64,000 nt of DNA from Aliiglaciecola sp041538045 (GCF_041538045.1 NZ_JBGOSE010000002.1:316801-380800), one strand, 5' to 3'; shown: positions 18,536-28,925, numbered from the stretch's first letter. Notes: a model not told the origin generated them from the sequence alone. Numbers and translations are program-made.

Positions 18536-18584
18536 TAACTGCATAATCTATCTTCCATTGGGAGTGGAGATAGACCCGCAGTTA
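18536..18584. terminator. Nested inverted repeat between convergent genes
   Basis: The outer arms TAACTGC/GCAGTTA enclose inner arms TCTATCT/AGATAGA in the gap between the lipoprotein gene and the converging SDR gene. The structure fits a bidirectional terminator, though no strong T-run follows. Confidence 0.4.
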
Positions 18585-18644
18585 CTTTCTAAGATGTTCA
18601 TTGTAAATTTGTGTTTTTGGCGTTGTCGTCAAAGTCGATGCTAG

Positions 18645-19409
18645 TTATCTTCCCATCCATCCGCCATCAACTAACAAAACGGAGCCATTGACATAACTAG
18701 ACGCCTCAGACGCTAGGAATACAGCCGGCCCTTCAAAGTCCTCAGGGGTTCCCCAGCGGCCCTGTGGAATGCGTTCTAATATGCTGGCAGCACGAGTCGG
18801 ATCATTGCGTATGGCCTCGGTATTGTCGGTATCAATGTAACCTGGTGCAATGGCATTCACATTCACACCTTTACCAGCCCACTCATTAGATAAAGCTTTT
18901 ACTAACTGTCCAATTGCGCCTTTACTGGCGGCATAACCGGGAACCGTAATGCCACCTTGAAACGTCAACAAGGAAGCCGTAAAAATTATCTTACCATGGC
19001 CACGGGCCACCATTTCTTTGCCAATTTCTCGACTCAAAATGAATTGCGAGTTTAGGTTAACGTCTATTACTTTGTCCCAAAGCTCATCACTATGTTCAGC
19101 CGCCGGTGCACGCAGTATGGTGCCTGCGTTATTGACTAAAATATCAATTTTTGGGAAGTCAGCTTTCACGTTTTGGATGAATGTATATAAGGCTGTTCGA
19201 TCCGAGAAGTCACATTGATATCCAGCAAACTTTCGGCCAAGTTCATTCACCTGTTTTTCAACATCTGAACCTTGTGACTCTAAACTCGCTGAAACTCCAA
19301 TAATATCTGCGCCCGCGGCAGCTAATCCCAAGGCAATGGCTTTACCAATTCCCCGTTTGCAGCCGGTAACTAACGCAACCTTTCCTTCTACACTAAACTT
19401 ATCTAACAT
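18645..19409 (-). CDS. KduD-like short-chain dehydrogenase (uronate catabolism)
   Basis: 254 residues from the ATG at 19409, which has GGAGG 5 bp upstream; a TTG 12 bp earlier is a less likely start. NAD(P)-binding TGCKRGIGKA, the NNAG motif, a Ser/Tyr/Lys triad (YAASKGAIG) and a C-terminal VDGGWMGR are present. The sequence resembles KduD and the DEH reductases that reduce or interconvert the unsaturated-uronate product 4-deoxy-5-ketohexuronate. It is the last gene of the symporter-lyase-SDR operon, which supports that role; exact direction and substrate are inferred. Confidence 0.75.
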   Translation of the reverse strand: MLDKFSVEGKVALVTGCKRGIGKAIALGLAAAGADIIGVSASLESQGSDVEKQVNELGRKFAGYQCDFSDRTALYTFIQNVKADFPKIDILVNNAGTILRAPAAEHSDELWDKVIDVNLNSQFILSREIGKEMVARGHGKIIFTASLLTFQGGITVPGYAASKGAIGQLVKALSNEWAGKGVNVNAIAPGYIDTDNTEAIRNDPTRAASILERIPQGRWGTPEDFEGPAVFLASEASSYVNGSVLLVDGGWMGR

Positions 19410-19473
19410 ATATGCCTCCAAGCTTTATCGTGTCCAATACTCATTTTTACTAATATTCGCCAACATCAACGCG

Positions 19474-21537
19474 CTAAACACCGTCATAACTTGTTGTTTT
19501 AACTAACTTACCTCCCTTATCCTTTAAAATAGACAACCACTTAGTTTGGGCATAAATGTCGCCATACTCTATGCTATTTTCACTTGAATATAGGAAAGTT
19601 TCAGTAAACTGCTTAGAGCGAATTTCCACCCCAATACAGTTCTTACCTTTAAGAGATTGTATTGAAATATCATTCTCTTTATTTGAAAGAAGTGCATCCT
19701 TAGGTTGGAAAACATTCAAAAAGGTGGTGTTTTTACTTTTTTGCGGATTTTCAATCAATAGTGTTTTTAAGCTTATGCGACGAATGTCATCAGGTCGCTG
19801 GGGGGTCATTATCTCTTCCACCAAGGTCTCATCTATTTTTGTATCCCGTGCTTCAGGAAAAACAGTAAAGACATTCAGTGCTCCTTCGCCATTGACGATT
19901 TCAAACTGATCGTCAGCGACTTTATTTGCATATTTTTCAGAGTGAATTCGCCAAGTGTAGGTATGCTCCAATTCACTTGCTAGTTCATCCAGTAAAATAA
20001 AATAACCACATTCGCTATTAATAATATGCCTAGCGTTTCGGGTAAGTTGCATTTCTGGATAATACATTCGACTGGATTCACCCACTACATAAGCGTAACC
20101 ATCTTTATTCGAAAAGGCTTCAACTTGCGCAATGGCGTCTTCGGGCACATCACGCCAAACGTTATGAATGCCCTTGCAGTTTAAATCGAATAATACTGGA
20201 TCACTTAAATCCCCTTCATCCCAAATTTTTTCACCAACACAACCGGTACCATCCACGGTAATTAAGTTATGAATTTCCGCTTTAGAGGTACGGTTATAAC
20301 CTTCATCTATCACCAAGGACGCACCATTGTGGACTAACACAAATTGATTAAAGTCCACGTGATAATGGGTAAGACTGCGGGTTTTCCAATCATTTTGTTT
20401 ATCCAGTTGCCAGCTCATCTCCCACTGTTTGTGGCCGCCTGCTGGGCTAGATTTAAATGACAAATGAGTGGCGTCTGTATCCCAACTTGAGCGCATAACC
20501 ACTAAACCAAGATCAGGAAAGTATTTAGTTAGCGGTAAGTTTTCTGGAGATTGTTGCTCTATCTCAGGGTTGTACCAAATTAATTCAAGAAAAGCTTCTG
20601 GTAATATCCCAGGGAAAATCTTGCTTTGATAGGCCTCTCTAAATAAGAATTTAGTGCGAACCATCTCCCCTAACCACTGTGCTTGGCCATTATTGTATTC
20701 TGATGCGATTTTGTAATAGGCACATATTGAATGGGAACTGCGCTTGTCGTGGACATCTGCAAAATTAATATTCTCTTCCCAATTGGGCGCAGACTGATAC
20801 AGTCGGTAATCAAATGTATTTTCCATAAAACCGGTTTTGAAGTGGTCCGTACCACCGTCTTTACGGATCAAGTCTGCGGCAACTAGGAAGAAGTTCATGG
20901 CAAATCGCCAATACCCTGTGCCCTCATAGTTAGAACCATCTTCAGGTAAATAGTCAAAGACCTTGTCAAAGTTATCTTGAATTTCGTCAATCCAAACTTG
21001 AGCCCCTGAATGCTCTGGACGAATGGCATATGCGGTGGTCAACAATCCTGAATAATTTATCCAATTGTGATTCTGCCAATAATTGATAGACCAACAATGG
21101 CCGAGGTTTTCCTGTCCATAATCAAAAATTTTGTTGCCTTGCAGGATTAGTTTATTTAGAAATTTTTGACGTTCCTTATCACTAAGGTGAGCTTTAAGCC
21201 AGTCATAGGATAAACCTAATCCAAATAGCATCCACGAAGCGCTAAGGTCAACATCCACTAGAAAACCATAACCCCACACATCGTAATCAACCGCGGTGAA
21301 AATCCAACGTTTTGCCTCAGTTAAATAATGTTCTTGCTCGGTGAGTAAATACGCCAAACTTAAATTTGCAGCGGCCATGCCCATGTAAGTAATGCTGGTA
21401 TGCGGATGTTCTTTAGAAAGTACTTCATCTTCATACAACCGACATTGCTCAATAAGGCGAGTTAAATGCTCTTTACGAGTGGTTTTAATCTCAGCCTTCA
21501 GGGTGTCCAGTTGTTCGTTGATAAGTAAATAGTTCAT
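19474..21537 (-). CDS. Heparinase II/III-fold polysaccharide lyase, intracellular
   Basis: 687 residues with no signal peptide, so it is probably cytoplasmic and acts on imported oligosaccharides. The N-terminal alpha-toroid (to about 320) has NHN at 156-158 and NYEGTGYW at 203-210. The C-terminal beta-sandwich starts near 345, with HYHVDFNQFVL at 391-401 and DEGY at 411-414, the usual His/Tyr-type catalytic and metal region of this clan. Members include exo-oligoalginate lyases (PL15/PL17) and glycosaminoglycan lyases (PL12/PL21). I cannot place it in a PL family by eye. Neighbouring symporter and KduD-like genes point to a uronic-acid oligomer. Confidence 0.78.
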   Translation of the reverse strand: MNYLLINEQLDTLKAEIKTTRKEHLTRLIEQCRLYEDEVLSKEHPHTSITYMGMAAANLSLAYLLTEQEHYLTEAKRWIFTAVDYDVWGYGFLVDVDLSASWMLFGLGLSYDWLKAHLSDKERQKFLNKLILQGNKIFDYGQENLGHCWSINYWQNHNWINYSGLLTTAYAIRPEHSGAQVWIDEIQDNFDKVFDYLPEDGSNYEGTGYWRFAMNFFLVAADLIRKDGGTDHFKTGFMENTFDYRLYQSAPNWEENINFADVHDKRSSHSICAYYKIASEYNNGQAQWLGEMVRTKFLFREAYQSKIFPGILPEAFLELIWYNPEIEQQSPENLPLTKYFPDLGLVVMRSSWDTDATHLSFKSSPAGGHKQWEMSWQLDKQNDWKTRSLTHYHVDFNQFVLVHNGASLVIDEGYNRTSKAEIHNLITVDGTGCVGEKIWDEGDLSDPVLFDLNCKGIHNVWRDVPEDAIAQVEAFSNKDGYAYVVGESSRMYYPEMQLTRNARHIINSECGYFILLDELASELEHTYTWRIHSEKYANKVADDQFEIVNGEGALNVFTVFPEARDTKIDETLVEEIMTPQRPDDIRRISLKTLLIENPQKSKNTTFLNVFQPKDALLSNKENDISIQSLKGKNCIGVEIRSKQFTETFLYSSENSIEYGDIYAQTKWLSILKDKGGKLVKTTSYDGV

Positions 21538-21604
21538 GGTTTCTTCCTGTAATCAAAATTCATTTTCGTAGATAAGCTGCGACGCATTAAAAAACACTGC
21601 GCCA

Positions 21605-23395
21605 TTATTTAACCTGGGCCGCAGTGGAATTTTTTTCTTTAGCCGGTGGTTTACCAGCTTTGAGCATCAAGGCACTTATCACACCGATAATTAGTGCAAG
21701 CACCAAAATCGCTATCCTGCCCTCTAAGGGATTAGGGATTAACAACATTAAGGTAATAAATCCCGTTACTGCGGTGCCAAATTGGCCGATGGCGGTTAAT
21801 TGACTCAAATCGTTGCCCTCACCTATTTCTTTTTCAAAATCGATGGGTGTCTTCATATTTTTAAAAAATGCATTAACCATTTTGCGGTGTGCGGAGTTGG
21901 CATTAGGTGCAAATAACATGGAGATTAGAAAACCGAATGTACCAGTGCCCAGCACGCCAAAAAATTGATGTTGGAAGTTCCACTCGAAGCCATCACTATA
22001 AGCTTGTGAAAAGCCTAAATAACTCAAAGGAACTTCGAAGAAAGCCAAACTAGAAAAAATTAATGCACATGCAATGGACGACAATGCCGCCCACCAAGGT
22101 GTTTGCCGAATAAACATGCCTAATAACAACGGAATGGTAATGGGCATAGATAACAAGGTTCCCACCTGCAACATGATCTCAAAAATTCCTGATCCATCTT
22201 GCTGAGCGAAATACAGGGCTAAAACAACGATTAAAAATCCCATCACCCAAGTTAGGGTTCGACCATAATTTAAAAGCTCCGACTCCCCTTTAGACTGCCA
22301 ACGTAGTCTGCGGGCAACTTTGGGATAGATATCTTTAATCAAAATAGCAACGTTGGTATTCAAACCCGTGTCCATGGAGCTCATTGTTGCCGCCAGAATA
22401 GCCACCACAATCAATCCAACGAGCCCCACCGGTAACAAACTAATACTGGCAACCGCATAGCTGGCCTCCGCCGGTTTTGCGATATCGAAGGCCATCACAA
22501 GTTCTGGATAAAGAAGTCGTGCAGTTATTGGCGGTAAAAACCAGATAAGGCTGCCTAGCAACATTAAGATTGAACAAAACAAGGCGGCTTTGCGGGCTTC
22601 CCGTCCATCTTTGACTGAAAAGTAGCGTGGCGCGGCGTTCATTGAGTTAAAGACGATGAATTGTTTGGCCATCATTGCGCTCGCCCAGCCCCAGGTATAA
22701 GCCCCACCAAATAAAGTCGCAGAATTGACCATACTGTATTCTTCGCTTAAACCCTGAGCTTCTATTTCTGAAAATAAATTGCTTACACCGCCAAGGGCAT
22801 CCAAACACAACCAAGCAACAATTAAGGTAAGGGGTACTAGAATTAATCCTTGTAGAAAGTCAGTGGCCATTACCGCCCAACGACCGCCGGTTGCTGAATA
22901 CAGCAAGACCACAATGCCACAAACCACAATTACATAATTGATGTCATAACCAAAAACGGCGGAACAAAATATTCCCAGACCGTAAAGAGCCATAGCAGAG
23001 TATAAAATACGAATTGGTACTTCATAATAAGCATAAAAATCACGGGTTGTTTCGCCAAAACGGCTGGCAATGGCTTCAGGAAAGGTGGTCACGCGCATCT
23101 GTCGTAACCAGGGTCCCATAAATAGAAAATTCACAAAAAAACCAAGGACATTACCAAAGAAAATAAACATGGCAGAAAAGCCTGATTCGTATGCAATGCC
23201 CGCCGCACCGGTGAAGGTCCAAGCACTAAAGGCACTCATAAAGGCACTACTCCCAACTAGCCACCAAGTGCCCTTACAGCCACCTTTAAAATAATCATCC
23301 GTATTGGCTGAAAACGTTTTAAAAACAAAACCAACGATAATAATTAACGCTAGATAACCAATAATTACCAAGTATTCAACATTCGAAATTTCCAC
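21605..23395 (-). CDS. Sodium:solute symporter (SSS family)
   Basis: 596 residues from a GTG start with GAGGG upstream. About 14 hydrophobic segments. SSS features include the N-terminal DDYFKGG motif, SAFSAWTFTG near residues 54-63, and a helix with AATMSSMDTGLNTN. It should import a small acidic or sugar solute with sodium. Related transporters in marine bacteria carry oligoalginate (Toa type); given the downstream lyase, an unsaturated uronide oligomer is a reasonable substrate. First gene of a three-gene operon divergent from a LacI regulator. Confidence 0.88.
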   Translation of the reverse strand: MEISNVEYLVIIGYLALIIIVGFVFKTFSANTDDYFKGGCKGTWWLVGSSAFMSAFSAWTFTGAAGIAYESGFSAMFIFFGNVLGFFVNFLFMGPWLRQMRVTTFPEAIASRFGETTRDFYAYYEVPIRILYSAMALYGLGIFCSAVFGYDINYVIVVCGIVVLLYSATGGRWAVMATDFLQGLILVPLTLIVAWLCLDALGGVSNLFSEIEAQGLSEEYSMVNSATLFGGAYTWGWASAMMAKQFIVFNSMNAAPRYFSVKDGREARKAALFCSILMLLGSLIWFLPPITARLLYPELVMAFDIAKPAEASYAVASISLLPVGLVGLIVVAILAATMSSMDTGLNTNVAILIKDIYPKVARRLRWQSKGESELLNYGRTLTWVMGFLIVVLALYFAQQDGSGIFEIMLQVGTLLSMPITIPLLLGMFIRQTPWWAALSSIACALIFSSLAFFEVPLSYLGFSQAYSDGFEWNFQHQFFGVLGTGTFGFLISMLFAPNANSAHRKMVNAFFKNMKTPIDFEKEIGEGNDLSQLTAIGQFGTAVTGFITLMLLIPNPLEGRIAILVLALIIGVISALMLKAGKPPAKEKNSTAAQVK

Positions 23396-23458
23396 ACTTT
23401 CCCTCTTACTATATTACCTAATATTATCAATAAGATATAAAAACTAAAAGGTTTTACT

Positions 23459-23489
23459 AAAACGGTTTGGTTGATTAAGTTAACATGTT
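23459..23489. promoter_or_regulatory. Candidate LacI-family operator(s)
   Basis: In the 145-bp gap between the symporter and the LacI gene there are two small palindromes: AAAC-G-GTTT (23460-23468, a CG-centred core typical of LacI sites) and AACATGTT (23482-23489). Either could be the operator; no consensus is available to choose. Confidence 0.35.
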
Positions 23490-23540
23490 GTTGCAAAATG
23501 TCAATATCCATACCTTTCGTACTTTTAAAGAAATAATTAA

Positions 23541-24548
23541 ATGGCAAAAACAAAACTTATCGACGTGGCTGAGCGCGCTGGGGTATCAAATAGTACCGTT
23601 TCTCAATATTTGAATGGGCGTTTTGATTACATGTCGGAAAAAACTAAAGAGCGGATTAAACAAGCCATTAGCGATCTGGATTATGTTCCCAACCCAATTG
23701 CTCGCAGCCTTAAAATGAATAAAACCAAAACCATTGGCGTGATTGTGAGGGATATAACCGGTTTTTATACCAGCCGCACTATAAGAGGCATTGACGACTT
23801 CTGTAAAAACAGTGAGTACAACTTATTAATTTACAACACTGATGTGGATCCAAAAGTTGAAGCGAAATCCTTGGAAACCCTCAATCAGTTACGAGTCGAT
23901 GGGATTATTATCGCCTCGTCAGGACAAAATACTGATTTAATCAATAAATACAGTGAAAATGGTTTACCCATTGTCCACTTCCAACTCGAACATGATGGTA
24001 ATGAAAAAAATATTATTATTTCCGACTACCGAAAGGCCGCGTTTGAAGCTACTGAGTACCTAATTCAATTAGGACACAAACGGATTTGTTTTGTCACACA
24101 AGACTTTAAACAGGTGAAATCGCGTAAAGATCGATTTCTAGGCTATTCCGATGCCCTACAAAAACATGGCATCCCTATGGATAAACAGCTGATTAAATAT
24201 TGGCACCGTGAGACAGGATTTGAACAATCCCCCGTCGACTTCTTGCAATCAGACAATCCCCCAACGGTATTTTTCACCCAACATTTGGCCATCACCACTG
24301 AGTTATTATCTAAGTTAAATACAGCAAATATAGTGATCCCCGACGATGTTTCTTTATTAGGGTTTGATGACATTCCCATGGCGGAATATTTTAAAGTGCC
24401 GATTACGGTTATCACCCAAAATCCCTATGAAATAGGCCGACAAGCTACCATGTTATTGCTCAATAATATCAACAGTAAAGTGCCCTCTTCTGAAAAGTTC
24501 TTGATCCCATGCTCTTTGATAAAACGTTCATCTTGTAAGGAAATTTAA
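23541..24548 (+). CDS. LacI-family transcriptional regulator
   Basis: 335 residues. The LacI HTH (KLIDVAERAGVSNSTVSQYLNGR) and hinge helix (PNPIARSLK) are followed by a periplasmic-binding-like effector domain to about 330. It is divergent from the symporter-lyase-SDR operon and probably represses it in the absence of a uronate-derived ligand (inference from position). Confidence 0.9.
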   Translation: MAKTKLIDVAERAGVSNSTVSQYLNGRFDYMSEKTKERIKQAISDLDYVPNPIARSLKMNKTKTIGVIVRDITGFYTSRTIRGIDDFCKNSEYNLLIYNTDVDPKVEAKSLETLNQLRVDGIIIASSGQNTDLINKYSENGLPIVHFQLEHDGNEKNIIISDYRKAAFEATEYLIQLGHKRICFVTQDFKQVKSRKDRFLGYSDALQKHGIPMDKQLIKYWHRETGFEQSPVDFLQSDNPPTVFFTQHLAITTELLSKLNTANIVIPDDVSLLGFDDIPMAEYFKVPITVITQNPYEIGRQATMLLLNNINSKVPSSEKFLIPCSLIKRSSCKEI

Positions 24549-24648
24549 TGATTGAGCCTATGCACTAAACATTCGCTATTAAGAGCTAGCTATAGGCTAA
24601 CGACGCGATAGAGGCATTCAAATACTTTCATTGGGAAAATGCGTGTGA

Positions 24649-25572
24649 CTACACCACGGGCTTGATAACTTTACGTTTGGCCAACGCTGTGGTCATGGAG
24701 CCACCCACAACACACACCGCTCCTAAAAGGACAAACTCATTAAGTTTTATTAAACTAAACTGTTCTGGCAGCAGTTGCTGTGCAATCACCACACTTATAA
24801 ATGTAAACACCGGTCCAGTTGCAATCACCGCACTGACTTTAGCAGCGCTCCAAACATTTAATGCTTCGGTAAAACAGCCATAAGCAATTACAGTATTTAA
24901 ACAACAAAACAGCAAAGCAAACCACTGTAATTGAGTTAAATCTGTTAGCGCAGATAGATGAATAAAAGGTGTAAGTGCAAAGATACCGATAAAGTAAATA
25001 AGTAAGGTTAATTGTTTGGCGGTAAACGACCTTAGTAGGACTTTTTGCATGAGCGCGTATGCAACCCAAGTTACAGCAGCCAGTACCACTAATAAAATAC
25101 CTGAGTTATACGAATTAATTGATGAAAACAACAAGCTTAAATTGGGACTAAAAAACAGCCACAAACCAACAAATAATGTGACAGCTCCAATAATTTCAAG
25201 GTGATTAAGGTGCTCTTTATAAAACACGATGCCACCTAGCATCAATAGAATAGGTGCGATTTGCATCACCACTTGCACCGTTTCTGGATTGACATAATCT
25301 AGGCTTTTTACATTAGAAACGTAGTTCACCACTAAGGCTAATGCTGCAATAAGCAATATAAACTGTGCTCTAGGCAGTTGTTTTAAAATATTCGGTAACG
25401 CATTTTGACTGGACAACAAAACAAACACCACGAGCCCTGCGAATAAAAAACGTATCCACGTAATTGTCATACTATCGAGGGCTTGTAGACATATCTGCAA
25501 AAATACCGGCAAAATGCCCCACAGAACAGCGGTTATCAAAGATAGAAAAAATCCGTTTAACCTAAATTTCAT
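24649..25572 (-). CDS. EamA-type (DMT superfamily) membrane transporter
   Basis: 307 residues with ten predicted membrane helices in two five-helix repeats (starts FRLNGFFLSLITAVLWGILPVFLQ and NSGILLVVLAAVTWVAYALMQK). Such proteins export amino acids or metabolites; the substrate is unknown. It converges with the LacI gene; whether it belongs to the uronide locus is unclear. Confidence 0.85.
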   Translation of the reverse strand: MKFRLNGFFLSLITAVLWGILPVFLQICLQALDSMTITWIRFLFAGLVVFVLLSSQNALPNILKQLPRAQFILLIAALALVVNYVSNVKSLDYVNPETVQVVMQIAPILLMLGGIVFYKEHLNHLEIIGAVTLFVGLWLFFSPNLSLLFSSINSYNSGILLVVLAAVTWVAYALMQKVLLRSFTAKQLTLLIYFIGIFALTPFIHLSALTDLTQLQWFALLFCCLNTVIAYGCFTEALNVWSAAKVSAVIATGPVFTFISVVIAQQLLPEQFSLIKLNEFVLLGAVCVVGGSMTTALAKRKVIKPVV

Positions 25573-25940
25573 GCTTTCATTACCGCTGACTATTTTTTTC
25601 GAATTTTTATTCCGCTATTTAACCGTATTATCGTTAAGAATTACAGTTATTTAGGCCGATTAATAGTTTATCGAAAAGTCGAAAGCAAAGGTACTAGGCT
25701 AGCCCGGATAAACCGTTAAATTGCCCGTAGTGCCAGATACAGCATACTCTTCATCTAATGCATTATTAACTTAATATTATAATTCAAGCATTAAGGGCTT
25801 GATGTAAACAAGGTAAAGCTTAGGAACAAGATAGAGGGTTAATTCAAAGAAGAAAAAAGCTGGATAGATTAAACACCTAAGATAGCTTTTATACTGAGTT
25901 AGGAAGGTAATCAACAATCCAAATTAGACTATATAAATGA
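25573..25940. other. Intergenic region, 368 bp, nothing recognised
   Basis: It contains the upstream region of the EamA gene and the downstream region of the lipoprotein gene. A short palindrome GGCTAGCC lies near 25698. No reading frame, RNA gene or repeat could be supported. Confidence 0.5.
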
Positions 25941-26792
25941 CTAATCGTCGATTAGGTCATCTATATCATCAATTAAATCATCTAGCTCATTTAAAATATG
26001 TTTGGTTTGCTTTTCACTAAAAGTTGTTTGTAACTCTAGAAGTAATTGAATATACATTTTACGATTATGTTCACTGGCTTGCTGGTATTCTGGAGTTTTA
26101 AATAACACAGGGTGCTGAAACATGTAATCGACTTCTTCTGCATAGTTGCTTACGTCGTGACGAGACAGCATAATATTTTTAACAGAAGCTTGAAAGTTAC
26201 GACGGTAGTCTATCCACCCTTCAAAAGTAGGCAGAAATTTAACCGTATATTCGGCAATCAAATCTTTTTGCGATTTCGATAGTTTACCCACCCATTTTTT
26301 AATTTGATCTTGGGTATCTTCAATGGCGTTCTCCCAGCGCTCTTCTGCAGATTTTTTATTGCGCTTTTGTTCTTTTTTTTGATTCTCTTTTTCTAAGGCG
26401 TCAAACATTTCTTGTATCTGAGTGTCATTGAGATGGATGGAAAGTTCAGCTAACTCTGGACTAATTTGATTTCTGAACCTTGTCCAATGGTCGCTTCCTC
26501 GTTGTATATGCTTAGACCATTGCTGCGCAGTTAAATTACCATTTTTCAGATCCGCTTTAAGATCCGCTAAATGCTGACGGTAAGTAACTAACTCTTCTTG
26601 GCGGTGCCATTTCAACCATTTTTCAACTTTTTCATCTAACAAGACTTTTTGAGATTTATCTAAATCGACATAGTCGTCCACATACCAATACATCATCCAA
26701 TCAATATTGTTATAGGCAAACTTCGACGTGCAGCCACCAAGCAATAGTATTGCAGCTAAACAGACACTGACAAATAAAGGTGTAAACTTCAT
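25941..26792 (-). CDS. DUF6279-type lipoprotein
   Basis: 283 residues. The signal peptide ends in the lipobox LGGC (Cys21). The mature start FAYNNIDWMMYWYVDDYVDLDKSQK is the signature of a family (DUF6279) of helical outer-membrane or periplasmic lipoproteins of unknown role. A basic coiled region lies around residues 135-165, and the end is a striking acidic repeat (DDLIDDIDDLIDD). Confidence 0.75.
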   Translation of the reverse strand: MKFTPLFVSVCLAAILLLGGCTSKFAYNNIDWMMYWYVDDYVDLDKSQKVLLDEKVEKWLKWHRQEELVTYRQHLADLKADLKNGNLTAQQWSKHIQRGSDHWTRFRNQISPELAELSIHLNDTQIQEMFDALEKENQKKEQKRNKKSAEERWENAIEDTQDQIKKWVGKLSKSQKDLIAEYTVKFLPTFEGWIDYRRNFQASVKNIMLSRHDVSNYAEEVDYMFQHPVLFKTPEYQQASEHNRKMYIQLLLELQTTFSEKQTKHILNELDDLIDDIDDLIDD

Positions 26793-27003
26793 AAAATTAA
26801 TCTCTTATTACTCTTAATACTATTCATATATTGAACATCATTGCCTACAAGACCAAGTGAGGCAATAACAATACATTAATTATTACAGTTTTAAACAATT
26901 ACCCTATTTATAGGCTTGAATGCTCAAATCTTTATAGTTTCTCGTATAACGGCTATGTTTAACAAAGAGTTATCAATTTTTGTTCAACCAAGGGGGAAAA
27001 TAC

Positions 27004-28002
27004 ATGCGTAAGATTGCGCTTCTCACGTCAGGCGGCGATGCGCCGGGAATGAATGCTTGTATCCGCGCGATAGTGTTAACAAGCTTGCGTTATGGTTTAG
27101 AGGTTTATGGCTATCGCCATGGTTATAATGGTTTACTTGAGCAGGAATATTTAAATCTGCGTTCGAAAAACATTCAAAATATTATTCAGCGCGGCGGCAC
27201 TATTTTAAACAGTGCGAGGTGTCTAAGTTTTAAATCAGATGATGCCCCAAAGATGGCGGCAAAAAACTTGGATGCACTGGGTATTGAGGCGCTTTTAGTC
27301 ATTGGAGGTGATGGTTCATTTCGTGGTGCAAAACACCTCACTGAGTTTTGGTCTGGTCAAGTTATTGGAATTCCCGGCACTATCGACAATGATGTAAATG
27401 GCACAGACGCAACTATAGGCTACTACACAGCGATTGAAACCGCGTTAGATTCAATTGATAAAGTTAGAGATACCGCTGATGCCTTTGAGCGTATTTTCCT
27501 TATTGAAGTAATGGGACGTCACGCTGGCTTTATTGGACTAAATGCTGCGATTGCCTCTGCTGCAGATCATATTTTACTACCAGAAATATCTCGTAGTTGC
27601 GACCATGAATTAGAAAATTTAGTTGAACATATCGAGGCGGTAAAAAAGCGCAGAGGAAATTCCAGTTACATCGTAGTGGTAACGGAAAACCTATGGCCAG
27701 ATGGCATCACTAACCTTGCTGAAATTCTCACTGAAAAAACTCAGATTGATTGCCGTCCGGTGATCCTAGGTTATATCCAAAGAGGCGGCTCTCCAGTATC
27801 TCAAGACAGAGTTTTAGCAACCAAACTGGGAGCCTTTGCTGTTGAAATGGCACTTGAAGGTAAATCTGGTGTCATGGTAGGTGAAATAAATCAACGATTA
27901 GTTTGCAATGACATACAGACCAGCTGGCAAAAGAACAAAAGCTTGGATCCATACTTAGTAAGGATCCAACAAGATTTATTCGATATATTAAAACGTCCTT
28001 AG
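27004..28002 (+). CDS. pfkA: ATP-dependent 6-phosphofructokinase
   Basis: 332 residues from the ATG at 27004, with a strong AAGGGGG ribosome site; an upstream in-frame TTG at 26980 is less likely. It phosphorylates fructose 6-phosphate in glycolysis. LTSGGDAPGMNA, IGGDGSF (Gly at the position that selects ATP) and GIPGTIDND (catalytic Asp; Gly rather than Lys, again the ATP type) are all seen, with MGRHAGF and IQRGGSP binding the sugar phosphate. The tail is slightly longer than in E. coli PfkA. Confidence 0.93.
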   Translation: MRKIALLTSGGDAPGMNACIRAIVLTSLRYGLEVYGYRHGYNGLLEQEYLNLRSKNIQNIIQRGGTILNSARCLSFKSDDAPKMAAKNLDALGIEALLVIGGDGSFRGAKHLTEFWSGQVIGIPGTIDNDVNGTDATIGYYTAIETALDSIDKVRDTADAFERIFLIEVMGRHAGFIGLNAAIASAADHILLPEISRSCDHELENLVEHIEAVKKRRGNSSYIVVVTENLWPDGITNLAEILTEKTQIDCRPVILGYIQRGGSPVSQDRVLATKLGAFAVEMALEGKSGVMVGEINQRLVCNDIQTSWQKNKSLDPYLVRIQQDLFDILKRP

Positions 28003-28094
28003 TGACGTTACCGTTTTTAAGCTTAGCCACATTTTATCATGGGAATGAGACGGCTATTTACATAATAGAAATTGATTAGTAAAAATAGAGGGCT

Positions 28095-28925
28095 TTACAC
28101 CCTTATCATTTCTTTCACTTTATCTCTGTGGCTGCGGCTTACTTTCAACTCAGTATCATTACTAAGTACAAGATGATATTCACCGCTAACATGACTTACC
28201 ATTTTAGTGACATATTGAATATTGACAATGGCTGAACGATGAGCTCTAACAAATTTTCGAGGATCTAACTCTACTTCTAGCTCTTTCATTGTCCGACGCA
28301 TAATGTGAGTGCCATCGAGTGCATGAACACACATGTAGTCCCCTGCTGCATCAATCCATTGAATATCATCAACGGCAACCCGAGTGACTTCAGATCCATC
28401 TTTAATCGCCAGTATCGACGGATAACGTTTGTTATCTAAACTCTCACCTGATGCCAAACGTTGTAAAATATCTTCGCAATCATCCCCGGTGAACTCCGCC
28501 ACTAACTTAGCGAGCTTTATTTTTTGCTCACCTTCGGTGGTTTGACCGAATACCGCAGTTACCTTTTCAATTGCTACTCGCAAGCGTTTTTCATCGATGG
28601 GTTTTAAAACGTAATCTAACGCATGGATATCAAAGGCTTTAATAGCATAGCTATCATAAGCGGTAACAAACACAATAATGGGAATAGGTTGCTGTAATTC
28701 CCTTAGTTTATTAATCACTTGAAAGCCGTTCAGTCCAGGCATTTGTATGTCGAGGAAAACCAAATCAGGACGTAATTGAGGAATGACAGAAACAGCTTCT
28801 AGACCATTTTGACATTCTCCTAATACTTCAATATTGTCAAATTCTTGCAACCTTACCGCCAAACCCTTTCTAGCCAAAGGCTCATCATCAACAATCAACG
28901 CTTTAATTTTAGTTTTCACCTTCAT
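28095..28925 (-). CDS. LytTR-type response regulator
   Basis: 276 residues. The receiver domain (residues 8-125) has the acidic pair VDDE, the phosphoacceptor in VFLDIQMPG and a switch Lys in VLKPID. The C-terminal LytTR DNA-binding domain includes KFVRAHRSAIVNI and KVSRSHRDKVKEM. Its start overlaps the end of the kinase gene by 17 bp, so the pair is coupled. Target genes are not evident. Confidence 0.9.
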   Translation of the reverse strand: MKVKTKIKALIVDDEPLARKGLAVRLQEFDNIEVLGECQNGLEAVSVIPQLRPDLVFLDIQMPGLNGFQVINKLRELQQPIPIIVFVTAYDSYAIKAFDIHALDYVLKPIDEKRLRVAIEKVTAVFGQTTEGEQKIKLAKLVAEFTGDDCEDILQRLASGESLDNKRYPSILAIKDGSEVTRVAVDDIQWIDAAGDYMCVHALDGTHIMRRTMKELEVELDPRKFVRAHRSAIVNIQYVTKMVSHVSGEYHLVLSNDTELKVSRSHRDKVKEMIRV

